DNA of 33,098 bases from Candidatus Saccharimonadota bacterium (GTDB taxonomy: Bacteria > Patescibacteriota > Saccharimonadia > Saccharimonadales > UBA4665), in the NCBI GenBank assembly GCA_003164595.1, contig PLTT01000016.1, positions 1-33,098 on the forward strand, in the 5' to 3' direction. The translations under genes were made by a program, and so were the position numbers. The notes under the pieces are model-generated. The model did no database searches. It had not been told where the DNA came from and was given only the letters and a program-made list of their open reading frames with translations. Of this stretch, positions 16,701 through 24,615 are shown one piece after another. Each line of letters begins with the position of its first letter. Position 1 is the stretch's first letter.

Positions 16701-17046
16701 TCCTGGCGTAACTAATCTAGATGGCATCTATGTTGCTCAAGGCGGCACTATTTATGATTGCGCAACAGCCTCTGGCCCAGTTAGCATTAATGACTCTTCG
16801 TTCTATGACACCTGCAACAATAAACTAACAGTAAACGGGTCTTTCATTGGCACCAACGTAGATCTAATGAGGACTAACAATACGCTTTACCAGAGTAGTT
16901 CTGATAGCTCTAATGCCGGCGGTGGTTCATCTAGCAACGCTGCTGAAGTCTTTAATTATAATCCGGTAATTTGGCTTGGTCTAACTACCAATAATACAAA
17001 TTTGAATAACTACGATTCTGTCACCAGTCTTCCGCCCGTCTTATAG
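13723..17046 (+). CDS. Giant secreted PKD-containing surface protein of the pilus locus
   Basis: The 1107-aa protein has a basic start, a signal-type helix (about 20-45) and a likely AxA cleavage site before ASPVTCG. The mature part is rich in Ser, Thr, Asn and Gly with several Cys pairs. A PKD-like domain lies at about 348-435 (SFNWGDGTTISGG, then HTYSGSGTYAV). A Thr/Ser-rich linker spans about 620-775. The last ~170 residues form a Gly/Asn-rich region with VAGNAYITGNI and LIVKGNIYIDPGV, resembling beta-helical passages of pilus-associated proteins. AGGAG before the ATG supports the start. It sits directly upstream of pilM, so a pilus-tip adhesin or PilY1-like role is plausible, but no PilY1 propeller is recognised. 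Confidence 0.72.
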   Translation: MAERKLLTFGTHKSNNHKGFLFVLYFSFILTAALIMLNSGANRVFAASPVTCGINTGNSTDYAAAVIELQVQSSDSSVAPVTAQGASATITDKVEYPNGRSNILSYDVTTQKIVSGPQDSVTLSQHSGITCQNPNNGNTYVNPVVLAYTTGATSSIGGYASPGSYVLDCDELASGGALATFSITGSGTPTNATAGGTWDTQTIQPANGGTAYTIVTYKEKQALVPLTGEVDENYAHNGLPGAEVWLTDSTTPKYTGPLYTVQTGPTEGIYSTSILTGDHFQIDMTHFTNPSGYSGAYTDPNLSSTASRYNCNSSEYPNQVAGSSPSNSSCTDIRSVTNDAYNFIYNSSSTSSCGGLSSSGSGSTYTVSASYTTANGVSYKSVSFNWGDGTTISGGTNSNGVVRSAPHTYSGSGTYAVIATLSFNSSSTSTCQTTIIVGGGGNPTAPILACTAGGGAYNITLNTNPTPTGGYIGAGYPSPTLWFTSSGGFDSDANHGLSLAPYSDQTSQLIVDGNSSLGLPSSGPTDFTGSNSNIGGLTYPINNSAGVYNVNYEANIVSVISNPAYPNDPVITQQTPTPPVVYQTETQNPVPVFTTTADIGSPTSAYYTKEVVTTTYIYTNTVTGPNTSEGTVTGSSRPTLGSNETSAGPIALASSTTSSQPITSSTVGTDPTIQTITYENSTTNTYTEPTTITTPGTTTSGTTTYSCSPGWSGPSGGRCSRVEKNGTTTYTGETATTSPSTTSPSTTTPSSESSQTVTDNYQYIVTITTTTTTNTNTTNWITYATNPTVSCPAATIQIADQPYMKVYGGDVVAGSGFASGSGTSCTEPTSSSIIGWNWPQPPKYSGAGDEFAAYALGNINGFATNQASANGGVTALSFANNNPNNNNPSSGLFGGYFVPVNCAPDFFGTMPTSTISPVPSSPNNLTTQSYYSGSGVTINGGNVQDSQHPTIYVAGNAYITGNINLGTNPGGNWSSISAIPSFELIVKGNIYIDPGVTNLDGIYVAQGGTIYDCATASGPVSINDSSFYDTCNNKLTVNGSFIGTNVDLMRTNNTLYQSSSDSSNAGGGSSSNAAEVFNYNPVIWLGLTTNNTNLNNYDSVTSLPPVL

Positions 17047-17080
17047 AATTTATTTTTTGTCTAAACTTACGTAACGCTTA

Positions 17081-17089
17081 TGATATAAT
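17081..17089 (+). promoter_or_regulatory. Extended -10 promoter of pilM
   Basis: TGA-TATAAT (17081-17089) is an extended -10 element 9 nt before the pilM ATG, predicting a leader of about 3 nt. No proper -35 hexamer is seen, as expected for extended -10 promoters. It would let the core machinery be expressed independently of the giant surface protein. Confidence 0.6.
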
Positions 17090-17098
17090 TTTATTAAT

Positions 17099-18139
17099 AT
17101 GAGTATTTTGAGTGGGGTATCAGACTTTTTCGGACTCGATATCGACGATACGGCTATACGTATAGTCCAGTTGCACGGCTCTTCGAACCCCAAGACACTG
17201 GTTAAATACGCTTATCAACCAATAGATACGAGGTTAGTTATAAGTGATGCCCCAGCAGACCAAGAGAAGCTCTTAAAGGCCATTAGTGGTTTGTTAGCCC
17301 AAGCAAATATGTCAACAAATAATGTTGCTGTCGCCATATCATCTCAAAAGGTATTTACGACAGTCGTTGATATTGATAGACTACCCGCCAACGAACTGGC
17401 AAAATCGATTCGTTATCAGGCCGATTCGCTCATACCAACTCCCGTGGCTGAATCAAAAATTGACTGGGCGCTGCTCGGAGATTCACCAGTCGATAAGAGC
17501 AAATTGGAGATTCTTTTGTCTAGCGTTGCCAATAACTATGTTGAGCGCCAATTGGAGATGCTGGAATCGATAGGTCTTAATGTTATAGCTTTTGAACCGG
17601 ACAGCATGGCTGTCGCCCGAGCGCTTATTGCTCCCGATAGTAAAGAGGGGCAAATAATACTAGATATGGGGGCTATAGGTACCAATATAATTATCTATGC
17701 AAATGGTTCTCCGCATCTAACACGAAATATTACGACTGGCTCACAAGCAATATTCCGTGCAGCAACTGAGAATCTAAACGTCGACAATGATCAGGCCAAT
17801 CAGTACGTCATGAAATTCGGGCTTAGCGAGGATAAACTTGAGGGGCAAGTATATAAAGCCCTGATAAATATCGTAGATACATTATGTGCAGAAATTGAGA
17901 AATCCATCAAATTCTTTACTTCCAGGTACCCAAACATAAAACTTGAACGGATAATAGTCACAGGCTCAGCCGCCACATTACCAGAATTTCCGCTATACAT
18001 TGCTAATAGATTCGGCATAAATGTTGAAATAGGAAATAGTTGGCGCAATGTATCATATTCTCCATCCAGACAAAATGAATTATTAGCTCTATCGAACCTG
18101 TTTAGTACGGCCGTTGGCCTAGCAGAGAGGTTAGAATGA
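17099..18139 (+). CDS. pilM: Type IV pilus inner-membrane platform ATPase-like protein PilM
   Basis: The 346-aa protein is actin-like. It opens with FFGLDIDDTAIRIVQL (phosphate-1 loop), has DRLPANELAKSIRYQAD and IPTPVAESKIDWALLG typical of PilM, then ILDMGAIGTNIIIYANG (phosphate-2) and IIVTGSAATLPEF (adenosine loop). PilM is a cytoplasmic ring component that binds the N-terminal tail of PilN and links the platform to the motors. The matching PilN tail is present in the next gene, which overlaps by 4 nt (ATGA). Length and motif order match the family. Confidence 0.93.
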   Translation: MSILSGVSDFFGLDIDDTAIRIVQLHGSSNPKTLVKYAYQPIDTRLVISDAPADQEKLLKAISGLLAQANMSTNNVAVAISSQKVFTTVVDIDRLPANELAKSIRYQADSLIPTPVAESKIDWALLGDSPVDKSKLEILLSSVANNYVERQLEMLESIGLNVIAFEPDSMAVARALIAPDSKEGQIILDMGAIGTNIIIYANGSPHLTRNITTGSQAIFRAATENLNVDNDQANQYVMKFGLSEDKLEGQVYKALINIVDTLCAEIEKSIKFFTSRYPNIKLERIIVTGSAATLPEFPLYIANRFGINVEIGNSWRNVSYSPSRQNELLALSNLFSTAVGLAERLE

Positions 18140-18816
18140 TTCAGTTTAATCTATTACCAGACGTAAAGCTACAATATGTAAAAGCTAAGCGAGCTCAAGA
18201 CATCGTAATATTGGTTTCAACAGTACTAATTGCTGTTTTCTTAGCAATCTTTGTGATCCTCTATGTGTATGTTTCGATTATCCAAAAGAACCATATCAAG
18301 AACCTGTCCAACCAGATAACCTCCAGCACGCAACAAATAACCAGTAATTCAAATCTTAACAAAATCTTAACAATTCAGAATCAGCTGGAATCATTGCCGT
18401 CTTTATACAACGGGCGACCGGCGACTACTCAACTACTACCGTTCGTAAATCAGCTAACTCCCTCCAAGGCAACGATATCGACGTTAGCGGTAAACTTCGT
18501 ACAAGATAGCGGATCGATCGCAGGCAATGCTGATAGTCTAGCTACAGTTAATACTTTCGTGGATACTCTTAAATTTACGACATTCACGGCGGGAAGTATT
18601 AAAGGGACCAATGCCTTTAGTGGTGTAGTTCTAACAAGTTTCGCCCAAACAACAACACCGGTTGGGTTTAGTTACTCAATAGCATTCTCTTATAATCCAG
18701 AGATATTTAATGAATCAGCGCAAGCCACACTTTCTGTGCCAAATCAAATAACTACACGGTCAATAACGCAGCAACCAACAGATCTATTCTTAGGTACATC
18801 GTCGGGGAATAAATAA
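18136..18816 (+). CDS. pilN: Type IV pilus platform protein PilN
   Basis: The 226-aa bitopic protein starts MIQFNLLPDVKLQYVKAKR, the short cytoplasmic (I)NLLP tail by which PilN docks to PilM. One membrane helix (about 25-48) and an extracytoplasmic coiled-coil plus ferredoxin-like domain follow. The start overlaps the pilM stop, so the pair is translationally coupled. The C-terminus has a Thr/Gln-rich extension of about 40 residues. Family assignment is strong from tail, topology and position. Confidence 0.88.
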   Translation: MIQFNLLPDVKLQYVKAKRAQDIVILVSTVLIAVFLAIFVILYVYVSIIQKNHIKNLSNQITSSTQQITSNSNLNKILTIQNQLESLPSLYNGRPATTQLLPFVNQLTPSKATISTLAVNFVQDSGSIAGNADSLATVNTFVDTLKFTTFTAGSIKGTNAFSGVVLTSFAQTTTPVGFSYSIAFSYNPEIFNESAQATLSVPNQITTRSITQQPTDLFLGTSSGNK

Positions 18817-18817
18817 T

Positions 18818-19507
18818 ATGGCAAAGAAATTACCAATTACTAAACGGAATTTAATAGATAAAGCCGATAGAAGGATGCTTACATTCGCCGGGATCGCTGC
18901 GTTTGTAGTTATTTTCTCAATAATATCCAGTAAGTCATTATTGTCACAACTAACTTATCAAAACCGATTGGCTAGTGCCAACCAGACTGCTCTTGACCAG
19001 CTAATAACTGATACTTCTTCTGAGCATTCACTAGTTAGTTCATACCAGTTATTTACGAGCTCGCCAACAAACATTATTGATGGAACCTCAACTGCTCAGG
19101 GACTGAATGATGGTAATAATGGGCAAATAATTCTTGATGCCCTGCCTAGTAAATATGATTTTCCGGCCATGATTACAAGTGTTGACAATCTGTTGTCAAC
19201 TTCTGGCGTAGAGGTTACCGGCATCAGCGGCCTTGATGAACAAATTGCCCAACAAGCTGACCAGACTAGCTCAAGCCCATCGCCGGTGCCGATGACATTT
19301 CAATTTACCGTAAGTGGTTCATACCAGAATATCCAGAGTCTGTTTGATACGTTCCAGCGATCTATTCGACCTTTTCAGTTTCAAAATGTATCATTTCAAG
19401 CAAGCACGAGCTCAACCAATCAGACAAATCTTACGCTAACTGCCACAGCTCAAACTTTTTATCAGCCTGAAAAAATATTTAATATCACTACTGAGGTTGT
19501 CCAATGA
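18818..19507 (+). CDS. pilO: Type IV pilus platform protein PilO-like
   Basis: The 229-aa protein has a basic cytoplasmic tail, one membrane helix (about 22-42), a coiled-coil stretch (about 45-75) and a globular domain including MTFQFTVSGSYQNIQSLFDTFQRSIRPFQFQNVSF, the strand-helix-strand pattern of PilO. PilO pairs with PilN outside the membrane to connect pilin and motor. It starts 1 nt after the pilN stop and overlaps the next gene by 4 nt. Confidence 0.82.
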   Translation: MAKKLPITKRNLIDKADRRMLTFAGIAAFVVIFSIISSKSLLSQLTYQNRLASANQTALDQLITDTSSEHSLVSSYQLFTSSPTNIIDGTSTAQGLNDGNNGQIILDALPSKYDFPAMITSVDNLLSTSGVEVTGISGLDEQIAQQADQTSSSPSPVPMTFQFTVSGSYQNIQSLFDTFQRSIRPFQFQNVSFQASTSSTNQTNLTLTATAQTFYQPEKIFNITTEVVQ

Positions 19508-19755
19508 AACAGAAAAATATAGTCACACTAGTTATTATCGTGTTTTTTGCCGGCATTGTTTCTATGCTGGCTTCAAAATATATTTTTGCTACATCCTCAG
19601 ACAGACAACAAACTGCAGAAGTTATACCGGCTATCACGTCAGACTTTCCAACTCCAAGTTCAACATACTTTAATTCTCAGTCAGTCGACCCAACTCAGTT
19701 AATTCAAATTGGGACATCAACTAATAGTACCCCTTTCAGCACCCCCACGCAGTAG
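19504..19755 (+). CDS. Small bitopic protein in the PilP position
   Basis: The 83-aa protein has a short basic start, one membrane helix (about 7-29) and a low-complexity Ser/Thr/Pro/Gln tail outside. It overlaps the pilO-like stop by 4 nt (ATGA) and precedes pilB. In classical loci this slot holds the PilP lipoprotein, which contacts the PilQ secretin. Here there is no lipobox, no HR domain and no secretin, so calling it PilP would be positional only. It may be a reduced platform part. Confidence 0.7.
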   Translation: MKQKNIVTLVIIVFFAGIVSMLASKYIFATSSDRQQTAEVIPAITSDFPTPSSTYFNSQSVDPTQLIQIGTSTNSTPFSTPTQ

Positions 19756-19775
19756 ATATGGAATAGGCTACTAAG

Positions 19776-21587
19776 ATGAGCGTATTATCTGCAACTTTAC
19801 AAAATCAGATCAGTGACAATCTTCTTCAAGATGGTTTATTATCTAAAACTTCACTTGATCAGATACAGATCGACTCCAAGAACAAACACATTCCATTACT
19901 GAGCCTTTTGGTTAGTGAAGGCCACATATCTAGTGAAGACCTAACTAAATATACTGCCAGGGCTAACAAGCTGCCTTACGTTAACTTGAGTTCCGCAGTA
20001 ATCGATCCAACCATACTTGAACTCTTACCTAAAGATATAGCAGAACACTACATGGCAATCCCGCTCGGTGAAATCGATGAGCATCTCGTAGTCGCCATGC
20101 TAGATGCTGATAACATTCAAGCCATAGACTTCCTGTCAAAAAGAATCGGGCGGTCACTTAGAGTTTATGCCGCGAGCGAAGAGGGCATCAGGCAGGTCAT
20201 GAAACAATATAAGGTTAAACTTGATGCATCTGTTACTAATGAAGTAAATGAGGAGCTGGGTGAATTAGATCAACCACCCAATGGCAATAATGCGAACGCC
20301 CCACAGACAGTTAAGCCCGCTAGCAAGAATATTAAAACTATTGTTCAAGATTCGCCAATTAGCAAAGCCCTCTCGACGATATTAGAGTACGCTGCCACTA
20401 ATAGGGCCAGTGACGTTCATATCGAGCCTTATGCTGACTCTTTGGTTATTCGCTGCAGGATAGACGGTATTCTAAAAGAAATCATGAAATTACCTAAAAG
20501 TCTCGAGCCTCCATTAATATCTAGAATAAAAATATTGTCCAACTTGAAAATTGATGAGCACCGCATCCCACAGGACGGAGAGTTCACTATAATAGTTGCC
20601 AAGCGCGAAATTGATCTAAGAATCGCTATAGCGCCTGTTATTTGGGGTGAACAAGTCGTAATTCGGTTGTTAGATAAAACTGGAACTAGCTTAAAGCTTG
20701 AGGATATGGGCTATAGTGGCAGGTCTCTGAGAGTTATCAGACACGGTATCGCGCAGACAAATGGAATGGTACTGACTAGCGGGCCTACGGGTTCGGGTAA
20801 ATCTACAACTTTATATGCTTTGCTCCAAGAACTTAAAAACGAGACGGTGAATATTGTTACGCTGGAAGACCCAGTAGAATACAAAATGGATGGCATTAAT
20901 CAAATACAGGTCAATCCTGATGTAGGTCTTACTTTTGCGACTGGTTTACGATCGATCTTACGCCAAGATCCTAACATAATCATGGTAGGGGAAATTCGTG
21001 ATCATGAGACCGCTGAACTAGCAGTCCAAGCGGCTTTGACCGGTCACTTGGTATTCAGTACTCTCCACACTAATTCTGCGGCAGGTATCTTGCCTCGTCT
21101 TCTAGACATGAATATAGAACCATTCCTAATTGCCAGTACGGTAAGAACTGTTATCGGCCAACGACTAGTCAGAACACTTGGAGAAAAAACACAAACCTAC
21201 CAATCGAGTCCGGTTGAAACGGCTGCCATTAATGCTACGATTGGCCACTTGCTGCCGCCCACTGAAGCCGATATACAAAGAGTAAGTGAAGATCTTGGCT
21301 TTCCAAACTTGCCAGTTCGTAATGAAAATGCTTATACTTTAACTAAGGGTGCAGGAAAAATTAATGCATCTCAGGGGTACAAAGGGCGGATGGGTATCTA
21401 TGAAGCCTTTGAGGTAAGCCCGAAAATCCAGGACTTAATCTTAAAACGGGCAACTAGCGCTCAAATACAGGCTGTGGCCCAGGAAGAAGGTATGGTTTTA
21501 ATGCGTGAAGATGGGTATCTGAAAGCATTGAGTGGCCGTACAACCATAGATGAAATTAACAGAGTGGCTTCTGCGGATGCCGAATAG
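19776..21587 (+). CDS. pilB: Type IV pilus assembly ATPase PilB
   Basis: The 603-aa protein has a GspE/PilB N-domain (about 1-150, with ISSEDLTKYTARANKLPYVNL), a Gly/Asn linker, then the secretion-ATPase core. SDVHIEPY begins the N2 domain. Walker A GPTGSGKST is at 336-344, the Asp box is VTLEDPVEYKMDG, Walker B has Glu406 in MVGEIRDHETAE, and the His box is TGHLVFSTLHTN. It powers pilus extension. The tetra-cysteine zinc motif usual before GYKGRMGIYE is absent: this stretch (about 470-540) has no cysteine and carries an insertion. It is separate from pilT, giving both motors. Confidence 0.95.
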   Translation: MSVLSATLQNQISDNLLQDGLLSKTSLDQIQIDSKNKHIPLLSLLVSEGHISSEDLTKYTARANKLPYVNLSSAVIDPTILELLPKDIAEHYMAIPLGEIDEHLVVAMLDADNIQAIDFLSKRIGRSLRVYAASEEGIRQVMKQYKVKLDASVTNEVNEELGELDQPPNGNNANAPQTVKPASKNIKTIVQDSPISKALSTILEYAATNRASDVHIEPYADSLVIRCRIDGILKEIMKLPKSLEPPLISRIKILSNLKIDEHRIPQDGEFTIIVAKREIDLRIAIAPVIWGEQVVIRLLDKTGTSLKLEDMGYSGRSLRVIRHGIAQTNGMVLTSGPTGSGKSTTLYALLQELKNETVNIVTLEDPVEYKMDGINQIQVNPDVGLTFATGLRSILRQDPNIIMVGEIRDHETAELAVQAALTGHLVFSTLHTNSAAGILPRLLDMNIEPFLIASTVRTVIGQRLVRTLGEKTQTYQSSPVETAAINATIGHLLPPTEADIQRVSEDLGFPNLPVRNENAYTLTKGAGKINASQGYKGRMGIYEAFEVSPKIQDLILKRATSAQIQAVAQEEGMVLMREDGYLKALSGRTTIDEINRVASADAE

Positions 21588-21601
21588 AAATAAGGTGGAC
21601 A

Positions 21602-22669
21602 ATGCAAGAACAACCTAAGATTGAAGTTCTACTAGAAGAAGTTCTAAGACGAAAAGCTTCCGATTTACATATTCAAGTTGGCATGCCACCAATGCTTCGT
21701 GTTGATGGAGCTTTACTACCAGTGGCGGGTTCACCGGCGATCACCGAAGAAGCGATTGAAGCTCTTATTTTCTCTGTACTTGATGAGGAACAAAAACAAA
21801 TTCTCATAAAAGATAAAGAGTTTGATTTTAGTTTTGCTTTCGGTGACTTGGGTCGTTTTCGTGCTAATGTTTTCCATGAACGGGGTAATTTAGCAATTGC
21901 ACTGCGTTTAATACCAAACGAAATATTGACTATCGAGCAGCTTGGATTACCTTCAGTTGTTAATAATTTTGCAAATTATCCCCGAGGTTTAGTATTGGTC
22001 ACTGGCCCAACTGGCTCAGGTAAATCAACTACATTGGCGGCAATGATCCATAAAATAAATCAGGAGCAAGCAAGACACATTATTACCGTTGAAGACCCGA
22101 TCGAATATACCCATAAATCATTAAAGTCTATAGTCGTTCAAAGAGAAGTACACTATGACACTTTCTCTTTCAGCGGAGCACTTCGTTCGGCGCTTAGAGA
22201 AGACCCTGACGTTGTCCTGATTGGTGAGATGAGGGATCTTGAAACGATAGCAAGTGCTATAACTATCGCCGAGACAGGTCACCTGGTTTTTGCAACACTC
22301 CATACAAATTCAGCTAGCCAATCCGTAGATAGAATGATAGATGTATTCCCGCCACATCAGCAACAACAGGTTCGTTCGGAGTTATCCAATATATTAATGG
22401 CTATATGTTCTCAGACTTTGATTCCGGTTATTGGTGGAGGCAGAATTGCCGCAGCCGAAATACTCATCGTTACACCAGCGGTACGCAATATAATTCGGGA
22501 AGGGAAAAGCCACCAGCTTGAGGCGGTGATCCAAACTGGCGGGGAATTTGGCATGCAATCCATGGACAATACTCTAGTCGGCTTGATAAAAGCCGGTACA
22601 ATAACTTATGACGAGGCGCGTACTCATGCTGTTGATTTAAATGAACTAGACAGGCTAATGAGAGCTTAG
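21602..22669 (+). CDS. pilT: Type IV pilus retraction ATPase PilT
   Basis: The 355-aa hexameric motor ATPase opens with LRRKASDLHIQVGMPPMLRVDG. It has Walker A GPTGSGKST (135-143), an Asp box ITVEDPIEYTH, Walker B Glu209 in LIGEMRDLETI, and a His box TGHLVFATLHTN. The PilT-specific AIRNLIRE motif appears as AVRNIIREGK, and GMQTMD as GMQSMDNTL, which separates it from PilB. It drives pilus depolymerisation and thus twitching and DNA uptake where those occur. AAGGTGG upstream serves as Shine-Dalgarno. It is 14 nt from pilB and 2 nt from pilC. Confidence 0.96.
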   Translation: MQEQPKIEVLLEEVLRRKASDLHIQVGMPPMLRVDGALLPVAGSPAITEEAIEALIFSVLDEEQKQILIKDKEFDFSFAFGDLGRFRANVFHERGNLAIALRLIPNEILTIEQLGLPSVVNNFANYPRGLVLVTGPTGSGKSTTLAAMIHKINQEQARHIITVEDPIEYTHKSLKSIVVQREVHYDTFSFSGALRSALREDPDVVLIGEMRDLETIASAITIAETGHLVFATLHTNSASQSVDRMIDVFPPHQQQQVRSELSNILMAICSQTLIPVIGGGRIAAAEILIVTPAVRNIIREGKSHQLEAVIQTGGEFGMQSMDNTLVGLIKAGTITYDEARTHAVDLNELDRLMRA

Positions 22670-22671
22670 CT

Positions 22672-23898
22672 ATGTTTTTATATCAATATACTGCGCGTAA
22701 TGCAACTAGTGGCGAGAGTGTAAAATCTACTGTTGAAGCTGAAAATGAGAATGAGGCGGCCAAGTTATTGCAAAAACAGGGCTTGGTTCCTATTGACATT
22801 AAACTAGACCGGGGCTCAAATTTGGGGGTTTTAGGGAAATACTTCAATCGGGTACGGACCAAAGATCGGATACTTTTTTCGCGACAATTAAGTACGCTAA
22901 TTAACGCTGGATTACCGCTCATACAGTCAATGCGCAACGTTGCCGATCAGACTACTAGCAAGTCACTAAAAACAGTCATTGAAGGGTTGATTACAAGCGT
23001 TGAAGGCGGTTCATCACTCTCCGCGGCTGCGGCAAAATATCCCGAGGTATTCAATAAACTGTTTATAAGTTTGGTGGCCGCTGGTGAAGTGTCAGGCACG
23101 CTAGATAAGGCATTGGAGCGATTGGCTGATCAACAAGAGAAGGACGCGGATATAATTAGTAAGATTCGCGGGGCAATGATGTACCCAATTATTGTCCTGA
23201 TAGTCATGTTTGGCGTAATTGCATTTATGGTAATTAAGTTATTGCCAGCTGTCCAAAATCTTTATAGTACTTTCCCAGGCGCGCAGTTACCGCTTATAAC
23301 TAGGATATTACTCAGCATGGTGCATGCCTTTACGCACTACTGGTGGCTAGTTACTATAATTTTGGCAGTCTTGATATTCCTGTTTCTGAGATGGCGGAAA
23401 AGCTCAGGTGGTAGAAGCGTGATAGACAGAGTTAAAATGCGCGCAGGGCCGATTGGGAAGCTGTTTATGAAAATATATATGTCTAGATTCTCGCGTACTG
23501 CTTGTACATTAGTAGGTAGCGGAGTTCCACTACTCCAAGTGCTTGATATTACCGGCGACGCGGTGTCCAATGTTCACATTCAGAATTCTTTGAAAAAGGC
23601 TGCTGATAAGATTAAAGGCGGTGCTGCTTTATCTGATGTATTAAGCAAAGATCCTAATTTTCTCCCACTGGTGCCAAGTATGATCCGTATAGGAGAACAA
23701 TCAGGTACGCTGGAACAGATGCTAGATAAAGTGGCAACTTATTACGAAAAGGAAGTAGACCAAGAGGTTAACAATATTAACTCCTTAATTGAACCAATAT
23801 TGATGGTTATATTAGGAGTTGCCGCGATTCTTATTGTTGTTGCAGTTTTACTCCCCATTTATGGTCTGGCAAACCAGTCAAGCCTATCTGGTGGTTAG
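22672..23898 (+). CDS. pilC: Type IV pilus polytopic core protein PilC
   Basis: The 408-aa membrane protein begins MFLYQYTARNATSGE, the usual opening of PilC/GspF, and has two T2SF domains (about 68-190 and 270-392). Three hydrophobic segments (about 168-192, 220-238, 372-398) match the family topology. The repeated motif GxPLLQ/GLPLIQ at domain starts is present in both halves. PilC turns in response to PilB and PilT and inserts or removes pilins. The length is normal. Confidence 0.95.
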   Translation: MFLYQYTARNATSGESVKSTVEAENENEAAKLLQKQGLVPIDIKLDRGSNLGVLGKYFNRVRTKDRILFSRQLSTLINAGLPLIQSMRNVADQTTSKSLKTVIEGLITSVEGGSSLSAAAAKYPEVFNKLFISLVAAGEVSGTLDKALERLADQQEKDADIISKIRGAMMYPIIVLIVMFGVIAFMVIKLLPAVQNLYSTFPGAQLPLITRILLSMVHAFTHYWWLVTIILAVLIFLFLRWRKSSGGRSVIDRVKMRAGPIGKLFMKIYMSRFSRTACTLVGSGVPLLQVLDITGDAVSNVHIQNSLKKAADKIKGGAALSDVLSKDPNFLPLVPSMIRIGEQSGTLEQMLDKVATYYEKEVDQEVNNINSLIEPILMVILGVAAILIVVAVLLPIYGLANQSSLSGG

Positions 23899-23913
23899 GC
23901 CAGTTTACGGCTA

Positions 23914-23942
23914 TTGCATTTATTAATACTATCAACTACTAT
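23914..23942 (+). promoter_or_regulatory. Promoter of the major pilin gene
   Basis: TTGCAT (23914-23919), 17-nt spacer and TACTAT (23937-23942) predict a start point near 23949. This gives a 36-nt leader that carries AGGGG as Shine-Dalgarno. With the terminator after the gene it makes the pilin a separate unit. Confidence 0.5.
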
Positions 23943-23984
23943 GTACAGCATAAGCATAATAATAAGCAAAGGGGCACTTGCAAA

Positions 23985-24524
23985 ATGAAATCTAAGCAAA
24001 TTAATAAATCTCAAGGCTTCACAATAATTGAAACCTTGATAGTCCTTGCTATAGCAGCAACTATTTTCCTAGTTGTTTTTCTGGCAGTCTCGGCACTAAA
24101 TCGGAGCAGTCGCAACACGCAGCGTAAAGACGATGCAGCTGCAGTTATTGCAGCATTTAGTGATTATGCATCAAATAATAACGGGGCCTTACCAGGTAAA
24201 TTAGCATTTGTGGCTCCTAACCTGGATCTTTGCGCAGCCATAGACTCAAGCTGTACTGCAACCACGAATACCGATATTGTAGCCACCGCTAAACTTGGTT
24301 ATTACAGCGGTACGGGGACAACCGCTGGTACGGCAGGTGATGTCAATCTAATCAGTGCAGGATCAGGTGCAACCGCACCAGCAACTACTACAGATAGTCT
24401 TAATATATATGTTGGCGCAACCTGCAATGGTAATGCTCTTACGGCAGGAAGTACACGTTCTTTAGCGGCTTTGTATGGCACTGAGCTATCAAGTGGTTTT
24501 TCTTGGCAGTGTGAAGCGTCCTAG
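23985..24524 (+). CDS. pilA: Major type IV pilin (PilA-like)
   Basis: The 179-aa prepilin has a short basic leader ending in Gly, then FTIIETLIVLAIAATIFLV: class III cleavage between Gly15 and Phe16, with Glu5 of the mature protein kept. The N-terminal helix continues to about 55, where LPG marks the start of the globular domain. That domain is Ala/Thr/Gly-rich and has four cysteines (LDLCAAIDSSC, ATCNG, SWQC), enough for two disulfides. It alone in the locus has a separate promoter, a good Shine-Dalgarno (AAAGGGG) and a strong terminator, which is why I call it the major subunit. Confidence 0.88.
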   Translation: MKSKQINKSQGFTIIETLIVLAIAATIFLVVFLAVSALNRSSRNTQRKDDAAAVIAAFSDYASNNNGALPGKLAFVAPNLDLCAAIDSSCTATTNTDIVATAKLGYYSGTGTTAGTAGDVNLISAGSGATAPATTTDSLNIYVGATCNGNALTAGSTRSLAALYGTELSSGFSWQCEAS

Positions 24525-24554
24525 TAAGAACTATCTTTCCTAGGCTTCTAGCTT

Positions 24555-24584
24555 AATACATCCCTTAGATAAAAGGGATGTATT
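24555..24584 (+). terminator. Intrinsic terminator after the major pilin
   Basis: Positions 24555-24566 and 24573-24584 form a perfect 12-bp stem with a 6-nt loop, followed by an A/T stretch with six consecutive T. It lies 31 nt after the pilin stop and just upstream of the peptidase promoter. Confidence 0.88.
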
Positions 24585-24600
24585 AATTATTTTTTATATC

Positions 24601-24609
24601 TGTTAGTAT
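24601..24609 (+). promoter_or_regulatory. Extended -10 promoter of the prepilin peptidase gene
   Basis: TGT-TAGTAT (24601-24609) is an extended -10 element with 6 nt between it and the ATG at 24616, predicting a leaderless mRNA. It directly follows the pilin terminator. Confidence 0.45.
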
Positions 24610-24615
24610 CAGTAA

